Positions 1 to 8,619 of a DNA stretch of 64,000 nucleotides are shown piece after piece (position 1 is the first letter of the stretch; each line of letters opens with the position of its first letter). The stretch covers positions 12,182 to 76,181 of the forward strand of contig CAVYKK010000030.1 of assembly GCA_963769045.1 (NCBI GenBank). The letters run 5' to 3'. The translations under genes and the position numbers were made by a program. The notes below the pieces were generated by a model. That model was not told where the DNA came from, made no database searches, and was given only the letters and a program-made list of their open reading frames with translations. The DNA comes from Methanocella_A sp963769045. GTDB lineage: Archaea > Halobacteriota > Methanocellia > Methanocellales > Methanocellaceae.

Positions 1-198
1 ATGGTTTTCAATTAAAGCAAATGGTATAACGTAATAATCCCTTTCTGAATAATTTTCTTTATAGATGACCAGATAAAAACTATTGTTATGATACTCTCCC
101 TTTAATTCTGCTATTCTATTTGGGCTGGCATTATACCAATAGGTTGAGCTATTAGCCTTTAATGTATAAAATCTCTTATAACATGATTTAAAGTCCAT
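1..198 (-). CDS. Partial hypothetical protein, N-terminal 66 residues
   Basis: A reading frame is open from an ATG at 198 leftwards to base 1, so the gene continues beyond the window. The visible part begins MDFKSCYKRF and is rich in Tyr, Asn and Ser (for example STYWYNASPNRIAELKG). I recognise no family. A weak purine-rich GGGAATAAG precedes the start, and an AT-rich stretch upstream could hold a TATA box. The region is much richer in A and T than the genes after 3 kb, which fits acquired DNA beside the two IS remnants. The frame call is fairly safe; the function is unknown. Confidence 0.55.
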   Translation of the reverse strand, partial: MDFKSCYKRFYTLKANSSTYWYNASPNRIAELKGEYHNNSFYLVIYKENYSERDYYVIPFALIENH

Positions 199-676
199 CT
201 TATTCCCTTCATTAGTATGTCAAAATAATCATTGCTTATTATACGCTTTTTTATTAAGCTCAATATTATTAAAGCTATTCGGTTTTTTCTTATATGGAAC
301 ATTTTACGATATATGAAAAGAAAAAGCAGCATAACGGTTAATCTTTTCCGGCTTACTAATTACACGTTTAAATCGACTTGTACAGATATCTTAATGGTTT
401 AATATCCCATGTGACTTTGCACAATATTCGATGATAGAACGCTGGTTCAATCTTTGTCTTCTTTGTTTTTACTATGGTCTAATGTAACTTTTAATAATTC
501 GTACATTCTATCCATATGGTATTGTGTCCTAAAAATTTCAAATTGTTGTGAATCCGCAAAATCTTTTTACACTTTTATTATAACGCGTTAAATTGCACCA
601 TCGATAAATTTTGCTGGTTTTAAGATTATTGGTCTGAGCAGTATCGCTATGCCCGTAGGTATCGTGGTAATCATGC
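199..676. other. AT-rich intergenic region, no gene seen
   Basis: I see no convincing reading frame or RNA gene. The base composition is strongly AT-rich, like the neighbouring partial gene and unlike the core genes after 3 kb. It probably includes the left end of the decayed ISL3 element, but I could not identify that element's terminal inverted repeat. Confidence 0.5.
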
Positions 677-1946
677 TTGTCAGGACAAGACACCGGATCA
701 GGTGTCCTTGGCGGCCATGTGGTTAAAACGTTTGAGGACTGTTACGGGAGACTTGTCCGGCATTTGGACCTATCGGGTTTCGAGTGTAACCTATATTTCG
801 AAGAGTACAAGTTGCATTGCCGATGTGGGTATCGTGGTTATGAGGACGTCGGGTTTGTCGGCAGTCATCGTCATTGCACCAAGGCCTATGAGGAATACGT
901 AGCTAAGCTATGCGATTTTATGAGTGTAAAGGAAGCGGCCAGCATTGTGGGTTTGGACTGGAAACGGTCAAGGATATCGACAAGGCACATATCCGGTCAA
1001 CATTGAAAGGCTTGTCAGAAGAACAGCCAGTCAGGATCGGTGTGGATGAGGTGGCGTATCAAAAAGGCCAAAAGTACCTCACCATTGTAAGGGATGTGGA
1101 TGAAGGACGAGTATTGTGGGTCGATTTAAACCGTAAGAAGGAGACACTGGACGCTTTCTTCAAGGAGCTGGGCCCCGAGAAGTGTGACTTGGTAGAGGTG
1201 GCGGTCATGGACATGTGGGACGCGTACATTGCCAGCGTAAGACAATATACTGGCGCCGACATTGTCTTCGACAAGTTCCACGTGGCCAAAAAGGTGAGCG
1301 AGGCCCTAGTACAGTGTAAGGAGACACGAGTTCAAGGACGCGGATAAAGACGTAAAGGCGGAGTTCAAAAACAAACGGTATCTAGTTCTTAAAAGAAACG
1401 AGAACTTGCCCCTGACAAGAGAGAAAACCTGGCCAATTTACTGGAGAAAAACCTGACTTTGCAGAACGCGTATCTGTTGCTGCGTTGAATTTGAATGACT
1501 TCTTAATCGATGAGCGATAAGGGACACATCTATCAAAGTATAATCTGATTCATATACAGTAACGTATTTTAATTTTCATTATGATGAAATTATTCTTACA
1601 ATACAACCCATTACTGAATTAAATTATTATACTTATTCAACGCAGCACGTACCTGTTAAAAGAACAGTCGCTTGACATCCTGGACGAGAAATCCGAGACG
1701 ATCGCTATACAACGATTGGAGACCTGGAAGAAAAACGTTGTTGAATCAGGAATCCGATAGTATGAAAAAGTGATGAAGACTATCGAGAATTACCTGTACG
1801 GCATACACAATTATTTCAAACACAAGATCACGAACGCTGCCAGAGAAGGTTTCAACAGCAAGATCGGTCTCATCAAACGAAGAGCCTACGGTTATAGAGA
1901 CATCGAATATTTCATGCTCAAAATTATTAAATTATGTGGCCACTAA
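677..1946 (+). pseudogene. Decayed ISL3-family transposase
   Basis: Pieces of an ISL3-type DDE transposase lie in successive frames. The N-terminal zinc-binding part (LHCRCGYRG) and the helix region ending GLDW are in one frame. A one-base loss near 963 moves the catalytic part (IGVDEVAYQKGQKYLTIVRD) to a second frame. Another shift near 1310-1325 leads to EFKDADKDVKAEF, and a third near 1430 to NLLEKNLTLQNAYLL. A 170-bp insertion interrupts the gene at 1478, after which it resumes as LLKEQSLDILDEKSE and ends at TAA 1944-1946, with an in-frame TAG near 1758. The C-terminal part has the usual GFNSKIGLIKRRAYGYRD signature. It cannot make a working transposase. I did not find its terminal repeats. 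Confidence 0.85.
1478..1647. mobile_element. MITE-like insertion (170 bp) inside the dead transposase
   Basis: The segment starts TGCTGCGTTGAAT and ends with its exact reverse complement ATTCAACGCAGCA, a 13-bp perfect terminal inverted repeat. It is flanked by CGTATCTGT (1469-1477) and CGTACCTGT (1648-1656), a 9-bp direct repeat with one mismatch that fits a target-site duplication. The interior is AT-rich and has no reading frame. Removing it rejoins the ISL3 coding sequence around AYLL/LLKEQ, so it is an insertion and not part of that gene. The autonomous partner is not in this window. Confidence 0.75.
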
Positions 1947-2176
1947 ACCCGATCCGAAAACCGGTGAAGAATCCACTGTTATTAGCATCCCGAACGCCGC
2001 TCCTTCGTGCCCTTTGTGCCCTTCAGATGCCCCGTGCTAGGTGTGGTTGTGGTTGTGTTGACAGGGATTGATTGGCGGGGTTTTCTCTTCTTTTTTTGAG
2101 GCGGTTTTTTGGATATTCTTCGATAATTGGCTTTGGATTCTGTTTTTGTTGATAGCCAGGGCTATCCGTTGGTTGG
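1947..2176. other. Intergenic, solitary repeat arm and short palindrome
   Basis: No gene is seen. Bases 2006-2023 (CGTGCCCTTTGTGCCCTT) match one arm of the 9-nt-period hairpin repeats found elsewhere in the window, without a matching second arm. A perfect 7-bp inverted repeat GATAGCC/GGCTATC lies at 2151-2166, next to the end of the second transposase remnant, and could belong to that element's end. Confidence 0.4.
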
Positions 2177-3000
2177 CTAGTAGGAGACTATGAGGCGTTT
2201 TGTTAATCGTTCTATGCCGTGTTCACCGATGATTAGCAGTAACAATATTTGTCTCATCTGATCGAGGGTGACCTCTATCTTGTTGTTCTTCCTCGTCAGG
2301 CCATGCAAACCAACCATGAGGTGGCTGATCATGTAGGCGAGTACGCGGTAGCCGTGATTCCTGGTCCTGGTCTTAACCCGGTAGTCTTTACAGTCCTTGT
2401 AGCCGATCTCTAGCGTTCCATCGATACCGGTAGGCTTTGATCAGGGTGAAAAAGTCTCTGCCTGCCATGTCCAGGCTGCTGGCGAACCCGATGTATGAGT
2501 CCACGCCCTGTTCTTCGAGGTACACGTTGACCGTGTAACAATCGGGTTTACCCTTGTTGATCGTATAGGGGAACCTCCAAACATCTGTCAGTTCTGCCAC
2601 ATGGTAGCAGAGGTTCATCTCCTTGTATTGTTTTACGGGGACCACGTACGATAGACCGTGCTCGTCGAGGATTTTCAGTACCATCGACTGGTAGAAGCCC
2701 TTGTCCATCAATACCGCGCGGACCCGGAGGTCTCGTGGTATCTCTCTGACCAGTCGTTCCACGATGGCCTCCAACTTCTCTTTCTTGCGCACGGGAGTCA
2801 AGGCCAGGGTGAGCCTGAAACCGTCCGCCACAACGCTGAGAGTGGCAAACCGTATCACTTTGATCTTGCTAAATTTGAGGCCTCGTTTCTTGATCGTGTA
2901 ATGCACGTACGAGGTGCTCCACGTCCATCGTTCGGCAAGTCACTGGTATCGATGGCAAGGAAGACGCGACGATGATCCTCCGTGTCCAATGCTCTAGCAA
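2177..3000 (-). pseudogene. Decayed IS4/ISH3-like DDE transposase
   Basis: Reading leftwards, the remnant starts without a start codon near 3000. It shows FLAIDTSDLP (first catalytic Asp region), shifts frame near 2905 into a 172-residue open stretch with VLMDKGFYQS (second Asp region), and shifts again near 2412. After the second shift the C-terminal block reads EIGYKDCKDYRVKTRTRNHG, where the third catalytic acid lies, and ends at TAG 2179-2177. The family is assigned from these motifs. With no N-terminus and two frameshifts it is inactive. Its truncated end abuts the start of cimA, and the bases at 2977-2995 also resemble the arm of the intergenic hairpin repeats. Confidence 0.75.
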
Positions 3001-3025
3001 AAAGGTTAAAATATGATTAATTGCA

Positions 3026-4576
3026 TTGAATCAGTCAGGTAATCATCCATGGAAAGAAGGAATCGTTTTATTCTCTGATGTCAGGTTTTTTGACACCACG
3101 TTGAGAGACGGCGAACAGACCCCGGGCGTCAGCCTGACGCCGGAGGAAAAGGTCTGGATCGCCCGGAACCTGGATGCCCTTGGCGTTGACGTCATCGAGG
3201 CCGGCTCTGCGATCACATCGAAGGGCGAGCGCGATGGTATCAAGGCCGTGGCGAAAGAAGGCCTTCGGGCCGAAATCTGCAGTTTTGCGCGAGCGCTGAA
3301 GCCTGACATAGACTTCGCCATCGAGTGCGGGGTGGATTCCGTCCACCTGGTCACTTCCGTTTCAGACCTGCACATCCGGGAGAAGCTGAAGAAGGACCGG
3401 GCTACCGTCACGCAGATGACCGTCGACATGGTCGAGTACGCGAAGAAGCACGGCCTGATCGTCGAGCTGTCAGGCGAGGACGCATCACGGGCCGATCTGG
3501 ACTACCTCGAATCGCTGTACAAGGCAGGCATCGACGCCGGCGCGGACCGGCTCTGCTTCTGCGACACGGTCGGCGTGCTGAACCCCGAGCATACGTACGA
3601 CATCTTCTCGCGACTGACGACGAGTCTGAAAGTGCCGATAAGCATTCACTGCCACGACGACTTTGGATTAGCGACGGCCAACACCGTCGCCGCCCTCAGG
3701 GCAGGGGCCGCGCAGGCGCACGTCACGATCAACGGCGTCGGCGAGCGCGCGGGCAACACGGCGCTGGAAGAGGTCGCGGTCGTGCTGAAGTCGCTGTACG
3801 GGGTCAATACGCGTATAGTGATGGCGAACATCTATCCGACCTCGAAGCTGGTCAGCCGCCTGATGGGCGTGCCGGTCGGCCTCAACAAGTCGCTGGTCGG
3901 CGATAACGCGTTCATGCACGAGTCGGGCATCCATACCCACGGCCTGCTGGCGAATACGGCTACCTACGAGCCGATCACCCCGGAGACCATCGGGCGCAAG
4001 CGACAGATCGTGCTGGGCAAGCACGCCGGGCGCACGTCCGTGGTCATGGCGCTGCGGGAGATCGGCCTGGAGGCGACCGAACCGCAAGTCGACGAGATCA
4101 CCCGGCAGATCAAGGAACTCGGCGACAAAGGCAAGCACGTCACCGATGCCGACCTCATGTCCATCGCGGACAGCGTGCTGGGCATCAAGAACGAGGCGCG
4201 CATCAAGCTGATCGACTGCACTGTGCTCTCGGGCAACCGGGCGACTCCTACCGCGTCAGTCAAGATCATCATCGACGGGCAGGAAGTAATCGAGTCCGGC
4301 GTGGGCCTGGGCCCGGTCGATGCGGCGCTCAACGCGTTGCGGAGATCGCTGTCGGGCGTGGCCGACGTCAAGCTCGACGAGTACCGCGTCGAGGCGATTA
4401 CGGGTGGCACTGATGCGATCGTCGAAGTCTGGGTCAAGATGTCACGCGATGGCCGCGTGATCAGCGCCCGTGGCGCGGGCCCCGACATCATCATGGCCTC
4501 GGTGCTGGCGTTCATCGAAGGCATCAACCGCCTGATACAGGAGAAAAACGGCATCAAGGCCAGAGGCCAGCCATGA
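3026..4576 (+). CDS. cimA: (R)-citramalate synthase CimA (LeuA/CimA family)
   Basis: Predicted to condense pyruvate with acetyl-CoA to (R)-citramalate, the first step of the threonine-independent isoleucine route. The catalytic TIM barrel opens with FFDTTLRDGEQTPGVSLTP and has the metal-binding ISIHCHDDFGLATAN and the NGVGERAGN motif. A linker with LGKHAGR leads to the C-terminal regulatory domain (from about residue 385; VLSGNRATPTASVKI, VGLGPVDAALNA). The overall pattern is closer to archaeal CimA than to LeuA, but 2-isopropylmalate synthase cannot be excluded. The longest frame starts at TTG 3026 with no good ribosome-binding site, right beside an IS remnant, so the start is uncertain. ilvB follows after 112 bp, which include the TATA-like AAATATTAATA. 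Confidence 0.85.
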   Translation: MNQSGNHPWKEGIVLFSDVRFFDTTLRDGEQTPGVSLTPEEKVWIARNLDALGVDVIEAGSAITSKGERDGIKAVAKEGLRAEICSFARALKPDIDFAIECGVDSVHLVTSVSDLHIREKLKKDRATVTQMTVDMVEYAKKHGLIVELSGEDASRADLDYLESLYKAGIDAGADRLCFCDTVGVLNPEHTYDIFSRLTTSLKVPISIHCHDDFGLATANTVAALRAGAAQAHVTINGVGERAGNTALEEVAVVLKSLYGVNTRIVMANIYPTSKLVSRLMGVPVGLNKSLVGDNAFMHESGIHTHGLLANTATYEPITPETIGRKRQIVLGKHAGRTSVVMALREIGLEATEPQVDEITRQIKELGDKGKHVTDADLMSIADSVLGIKNEARIKLIDCTVLSGNRATPTASVKIIIDGQEVIESGVGLGPVDAALNALRRSLSGVADVKLDEYRVEAITGGTDAIVEVWVKMSRDGRVISARGAGPDIIMASVLAFIEGINRLIQEKNGIKARGQP

Positions 4577-4688
4577 CAGGGATCGATATGCGGGAGTCTA
4601 GTATGAACAATAATGATAAAATATTAATAAGGGCAGTTGATTACCTGTCATGCACATTTAACGGATCAAACTTAAAGGAGGTAAGCAG

Positions 4689-6390
4689 GTGAGTGCAAAC
4701 GAGTCCACGAGGCTTTCCGGCGCAAGCGCGCTGATCAAGTCTCTAGAGCACGAGGGCGTCGATACTATTTTCGGCTACCCTGGTGGCCAGATACTCCCCG
4801 TGTATGACGAGCTGTACGACGCAAGCGTCCGTCATATACTGGTGAGGCACGAACAGGCCGCGGCCCATGCCGCCGACGGCTATGCAAGGGCGACGGGGCG
4901 CACGGGCGTATGCCTGGCGACCAGCGGCCCGGGGGCCACCAATTTAGTAACCGGCATCGCGACGGCCTACATGGACTCGGTCCCTATCGTGGCGATCACG
5001 GGACAGGTCCCGACCGCCATGATCGGCAACGACGCCTTCCAGGAGGCTGACATCACCGGCATTACCATCCCGATCACCAAGCATAACTACCTGATCAAGA
5101 ACGTCAACGACCTGCCACACATCGTGAAGGAGGCGTTCTTTATCGCGTCCACGGGACGGCCCGGCCCGGTGCTGATCGACTTCCCGAAGGACATGCAGAA
5201 CGCGACCTTCGACTTCTCGTACCCGGAGAAGGTCCAGCTCGTGAGCTACAAGCCTACGTTCTCCGGCCACCCGCTGCAGATCAAGAAAGCCTGCACGCTC
5301 ATCGAGAGCGCCGAGCGCCCGGTGCTGTACGTCGGCGGCGGCGCGATTTCGGCCAACGCCAGCGACGAGGTCAGGGCTCTCGCCGAATTGATCATGGCGC
5401 CGGTGACCACGACACTGATGGGTAAAGGCGCGTTCCCGGACGACCACCCGCTGGCACTCGGCATGCTCGGGATGCACGGGACACGGTTCGCTAACTACTC
5501 GATCATCGACTGCGACCTGCTGATCGCGATCGGCGCGAGGTTCGACGACCGTGTGACGGGCAAGCTGGAGAGCTTCGCCCCGAACGCGAAGGTCATCCAC
5601 ATCGACATCGATCCGGCCGAGCTGGGCAAGAACGTCAAGGTCGACGTGCCCATCGTCGGCGACGCGAAGGTCATCCTGAAGAAGATCATTGCCACGCTCA
5701 AGCTCAAAATGCCGAAATCCGCCGAATGGCTGCGTAAGATCGAGGTCTGGAAGAAAGAGTACCCGCTGGACTACGAGCAGAGCGGCAGCGAGCTGAAGCC
5801 CCAGTATGTTATCCAGTGCATCAGCCAGCTCGTGAAGGACGGCATCTTTGTCACCGAGGTCGGCCAGGCACAGATGTGGTCGGCGCATTACCTCCAGTGC
5901 AAGAAGCCCCGCACGTTCCTCTCGTCCGGCGGCCTGGGCACCATGGGCTACGGGTTCCCCGCGGCCATCGGCGCCAAGGTGGGCTGTCCCGACAAAGACG
6001 TCTGGGACGTCGCCGGCGACGGCAGCATCCAGATGAACATCCAGGAGCTGGCGACGGCGATGGAGAACGACATCAAGGTCAACGTCGCCATCGTCAACAA
6101 CATGTACCTGGGCATGGTCCGGCAGTGGCAGGAACTGTTCTTCAACCGGCGCTACTCGTATACCAACATGAAAGGCCAGCCCGACTTCGTCAAGGTGGCG
6201 GAGGCGTACGGCGCTGTCGGCATCGAGGTCACCAAGAAGTCGGAGGTCAAGGATGCGATCAGGCAGGCGCAGAAAGAGCGACCGCGTGACGTTCATCGAC
6301 TTCAAGGTCACCCGCGAGGAGAACGTGTTCCCGATGGTGCCGGCGGGCGCAAGCATCAGCGAGTTCGTCGAGCAAGACAGGAGGGCGTAA
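4689..6390 (+). CDS. ilvB: Acetolactate synthase large subunit IlvB, one-base frameshift near the 3' end
   Basis: The TPP-dependent catalytic subunit, which makes acetolactate or acetohydroxybutyrate for valine, leucine and isoleucine. It starts at GTG 4689 behind a strong AAAGGAGGT. The N-terminal TPP-pyrimidine domain has IFGYPGGQILPVYDEL and RHEQAAAHAADGYARATG. The central FAD/DHAP domain follows. The C-terminal TPP-pyrophosphate domain has GDGSIQMNIQELATA and VNNMYLGMVRQWQELF. Near 6280 the frame slips by one base. The correct C-terminus (VTFIDFKVTREENVFPMVP) continues in the next frame to TAA 6388-6390, one base before ilvN, whereas the uncorrected frame runs on to 6464 inside ilvN. A sequencing error or a recent mutation is likely. 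Confidence 0.93.
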
Positions 6391-6391
6391 C

Positions 6392-6913
6392 ATGGCTAAC
6401 GGCAACGGTGCCCCCCAGACGCACACCCTTTCGGTGCTGGTGGCGAACAAGCCGGGCGTGCTGACGCACGTATCGGGCCTGTTCAGCCGCCGGGGCTATA
6501 ACATCGACTCATTGACAGTCGGCGTGACCGAGAACCCCGAGATCTCCCGCATGACTATCGTGGCGCACGGCGACGAGCAGGTGATCGAGCAGGTCACCAA
6601 GCAGCTGAACAAGCTGATCGACATCATCAAGGTCGTCGAGGTCACCCCGAACGAGTCGGTGGACCGGGAGCTGGCGTTGATAAAGGTCGCCGCGAAGGCG
6701 CAGAACCGCTCCGAGGTCATCCAGATCGTCGACATCTTCCGCGCGAAGATCATCGACGTCTCTTCCGAGAGCGTGGTCATCGAGATCACCGGCGGCGGCG
6801 ACAAGATCGACGCGCTGGAAGAGATGATGCGGCCTTTCGGCATCAAAGAGATGGTGCGGACGGGCAAGGTAGCCCTCGTTCGCGGCTCAAGGCTCACGCA
6901 ACATGGAAAGTGA
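6392..6913 (+). CDS. ilvN: Acetolactate synthase regulatory subunit IlvN
   Basis: A small subunit of 173 residues that activates IlvB and gives feedback inhibition by valine. The N-terminal ACT domain is clear (HTLSVLVANKPGVLTHVSGL, then FSRRGYNIDSLTVG). The C-terminal ALS_ss_C domain includes RELALIKVAAKAQNRSEV, IVDIFRAKIIDVS and GIKEMVRTGKVALVRG. The length is normal for the long form. The ATG follows the repaired ilvB stop by one base, so the two subunits are translationally coupled. Confidence 0.96.
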   Translation: MANGNGAPQTHTLSVLVANKPGVLTHVSGLFSRRGYNIDSLTVGVTENPEISRMTIVAHGDEQVIEQVTKQLNKLIDIIKVVEVTPNESVDRELALIKVAAKAQNRSEVIQIVDIFRAKIIDVSSESVVIEITGGGDKIDALEEMMRPFGIKEMVRTGKVALVRGSRLTQHGK

Positions 6914-6977
6914 GCCCTTCTTTCTTTTTCTCTTAAAACATTCAACTGGTAGCCTGCCATACCAGCACAATCGTATG

Positions 6978-7176
6978 GTATAGTCATTTGTGTAACTTTT
7001 TGTACATGCTGAGCCGGCACCAAACGCAACGTACGCTACGGCCGCGACATACGCAACGTCTGATAATCCGGCTACGCTTCCCATTACCTGATAAAACGTA
7101 GCGTACGTCGCGGCCGTCGTGTACGTCGTGTTAAGTGCCTGCTGAGCGTATACAACATTTCACGAATGGCTATGTC
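6978..7176. repeat. Intergenic hairpin repeat, copy 1
   Basis: An imperfect inverted repeat with arms of about 80 bp. The left arm runs from TAGTCATTTGTGTAAC through GTACATGCTGAGCCGGCAC; the right arm is its near complement, ending ACATTTCACGAATGGCTA. The inner part repeats ACG/TACG-rich units about every 9 bases. The outer sequence (CATTCGTGAAAT, TTGTAC, AGCCGGCAC) recurs in the copies at 18455 and 33392. A solitary arm-like stretch (CTTTGTGTCTTTGTGGCC) follows at about 7212-7230. No gene is seen between ilvN and the next start at 7356. Confidence 0.8.
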
Positions 7177-7323
7177 TTAGCCATTTATTTTAACAGCCCT
7201 TTGTGTCTTCGTCTCTTTGTGTCTTTGTGGCCGCAAGCGCAGCGTGGTGCGAGCCAGCACATCCAATATCTGACGCCCAAAAACGCAGTAGGTTCTACTT
7301 TTTTAGCTATTGCATAGCTTAAT

Positions 7324-7354
7324 AAACCCTTGAGGCCTAATTCTTCGAGGGTTT
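7324..7354 (+). promoter_or_regulatory. Hairpin covering the ribosome-binding site of the dGTPase-like gene
   Basis: AAACCCTTGAG (7324-7334) can pair with TTCGAGGGTTT (7344-7354) in an 11-bp stem with two G-U pairs and a 9-nt loop. The right strand holds the GAGGG that would serve as Shine-Dalgarno for the ATG at 7356, so folding would hide the start. Regulation is inferred; a decayed terminator is the alternative. Confidence 0.4.
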
Positions 7355-7355
7355 T

Positions 7356-8525
7356 ATGCGCAGGACCGTCTCGCCCGAGATCGACTCAGTGATCAAAAGC
7401 CTGAACCGTGCCAGCGACCGCTCGTTGTCGGTATACGCATGCAAGAATGTCGATGCCATGCGACGCAAGCCGGACTACGAGGATATAAGACCGCCCTTTT
7501 TCCATGACGGCGACCGCATCGTGCACTCGCGGGCCTACGCACGGTACATTGATAAGACGCAGGTCTTCTACCTGGTCAAGAACGATCACATCACCCACCG
7601 GGTGCTCCACGTGCAGCTCGTCTCCAAGATCGCAAGGCTGATCGGCCGGGCATTACTGCTCAACGAGGACCTGATCGAGGCGATCGCGCTGGGCCACGAC
7701 ATCGGTCATGTGCCCTACGGCCACGACGGGGAAAAGTACCTTTCGGACATCTGTGCCAGCAAAGGGATCGGCGGGTTCCACCATAATATCCAGAGCGTGC
7801 GGGCGCTGGATAAGATCGAGGAGCTGAACCTGACGCTGCAGGTGCTCGATGGCATCGTCGCCCACAACGGGGAGGCCCATGATTTCAAGGTAGAGCCGCA
7901 GACCGATAAGACCTGGGCATTGCTGGACGCCGAGTTAATGCGGTGCCAGCGTCAGCATGATGGCTACTCGGGCATCATGCCTATGACCATGGAAGGCTGC
8001 GTGGTGCGGGTGTCGGACACGATCAGCTACGTCGGCCGGGACATCGAGGACGCCATTACCCTCGGGCTTATCAAGCGTGAGGACATCCCCCGGAGCTGCG
8101 CCGAAGTCCTGGGCAGCACCAACCGGGACATCGTGAACAACCTCGTGGTGGATGTGATCGAGAACAGCTATAACCAGCCTTACATCGCGCTTAGCCCGGA
8201 TACGGCGAAGGTACTGCGTGATCTCAAGGAGTTCAACCACGAGCGCATCTACTCGAACAGGGATATCAAAGCACAGTCTGCGAAGGTGCAGCGGATGTTC
8301 GGCCTGATGTTCGACACTTTCCTCGAGGACCTGAGTGTCTGCCGGAAGGAGTCCAGGATATTCACGAACTATGTCGCCGGATTCTCGCAGGAGAGGTGGA
8401 AGCGGTACTCGGACGGCACGGGTAATCCTGAGATCGTCCGCGACTTCATCGCCGGGATGACCGACGAGTTCTTCAACGATACGTTCCGCGAGCTGTACCT
8501 GCCCCAGAAGAAGTCGATGTACTGA
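7356..8525 (+). CDS. dGTPase-like HD-domain phosphohydrolase
   Basis: A protein of 389 residues with the deoxyguanosinetriphosphate triphosphohydrolase-like HD fold. Metal ligands are visible as HR in THRVLHVQLV, the HD of LGHDIGHVPYGHDGE and the His pair in GFHHNIQSVR; a later Asp lies in VRVSDTISYVGRDIED. The early RIVHSRAYARYIDKTQVF matches the substrate-side motif of dNTPases. The likely role is hydrolysis of a dNTP or related nucleotide in the cytoplasm; specificity cannot be read from sequence. The gene stands alone between a hairpin-covered start and a surface-protein gene on the same strand. Confidence 0.85.
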   Translation: MRRTVSPEIDSVIKSLNRASDRSLSVYACKNVDAMRRKPDYEDIRPPFFHDGDRIVHSRAYARYIDKTQVFYLVKNDHITHRVLHVQLVSKIARLIGRALLLNEDLIEAIALGHDIGHVPYGHDGEKYLSDICASKGIGGFHHNIQSVRALDKIEELNLTLQVLDGIVAHNGEAHDFKVEPQTDKTWALLDAELMRCQRQHDGYSGIMPMTMEGCVVRVSDTISYVGRDIEDAITLGLIKREDIPRSCAEVLGSTNRDIVNNLVVDVIENSYNQPYIALSPDTAKVLRDLKEFNHERIYSNRDIKAQSAKVQRMFGLMFDTFLEDLSVCRKESRIFTNYVAGFSQERWKRYSDGTGNPEIVRDFIAGMTDEFFNDTFRELYLPQKKSMY

Positions 8526-8619
8526 CTGCATCTGTCGGCTATCCTGTCGATTAAACACTTACTCTGAAAGGATAAGTTGATTAAGCCCCTGATAGATACA
8601 TTTGTTTTAGGTGACCCTT

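Noticed and set aside
2977..2995. Hairpin-repeat arm at the end of the second IS remnant
   Set aside because: GAGCATTGGACACGGAGG matches the family edge, but the same bases also read as plausible transposase (ALDTEDHRRV) and no second arm is present, so I left it unassigned.
4944..6356. 470-codon open frame antisense to ilvB
   Set aside because: It is the shadow of a GC-rich conserved gene; the product is a low-quality Asp/Val/Arg/Leu-rich sequence with no motif.
4689..6464. Programmed frameshift in ilvB
   Set aside because: No slippery heptamer or structure is seen at the slip and the shifted product has no sense; a base error or simple mutation is more likely.
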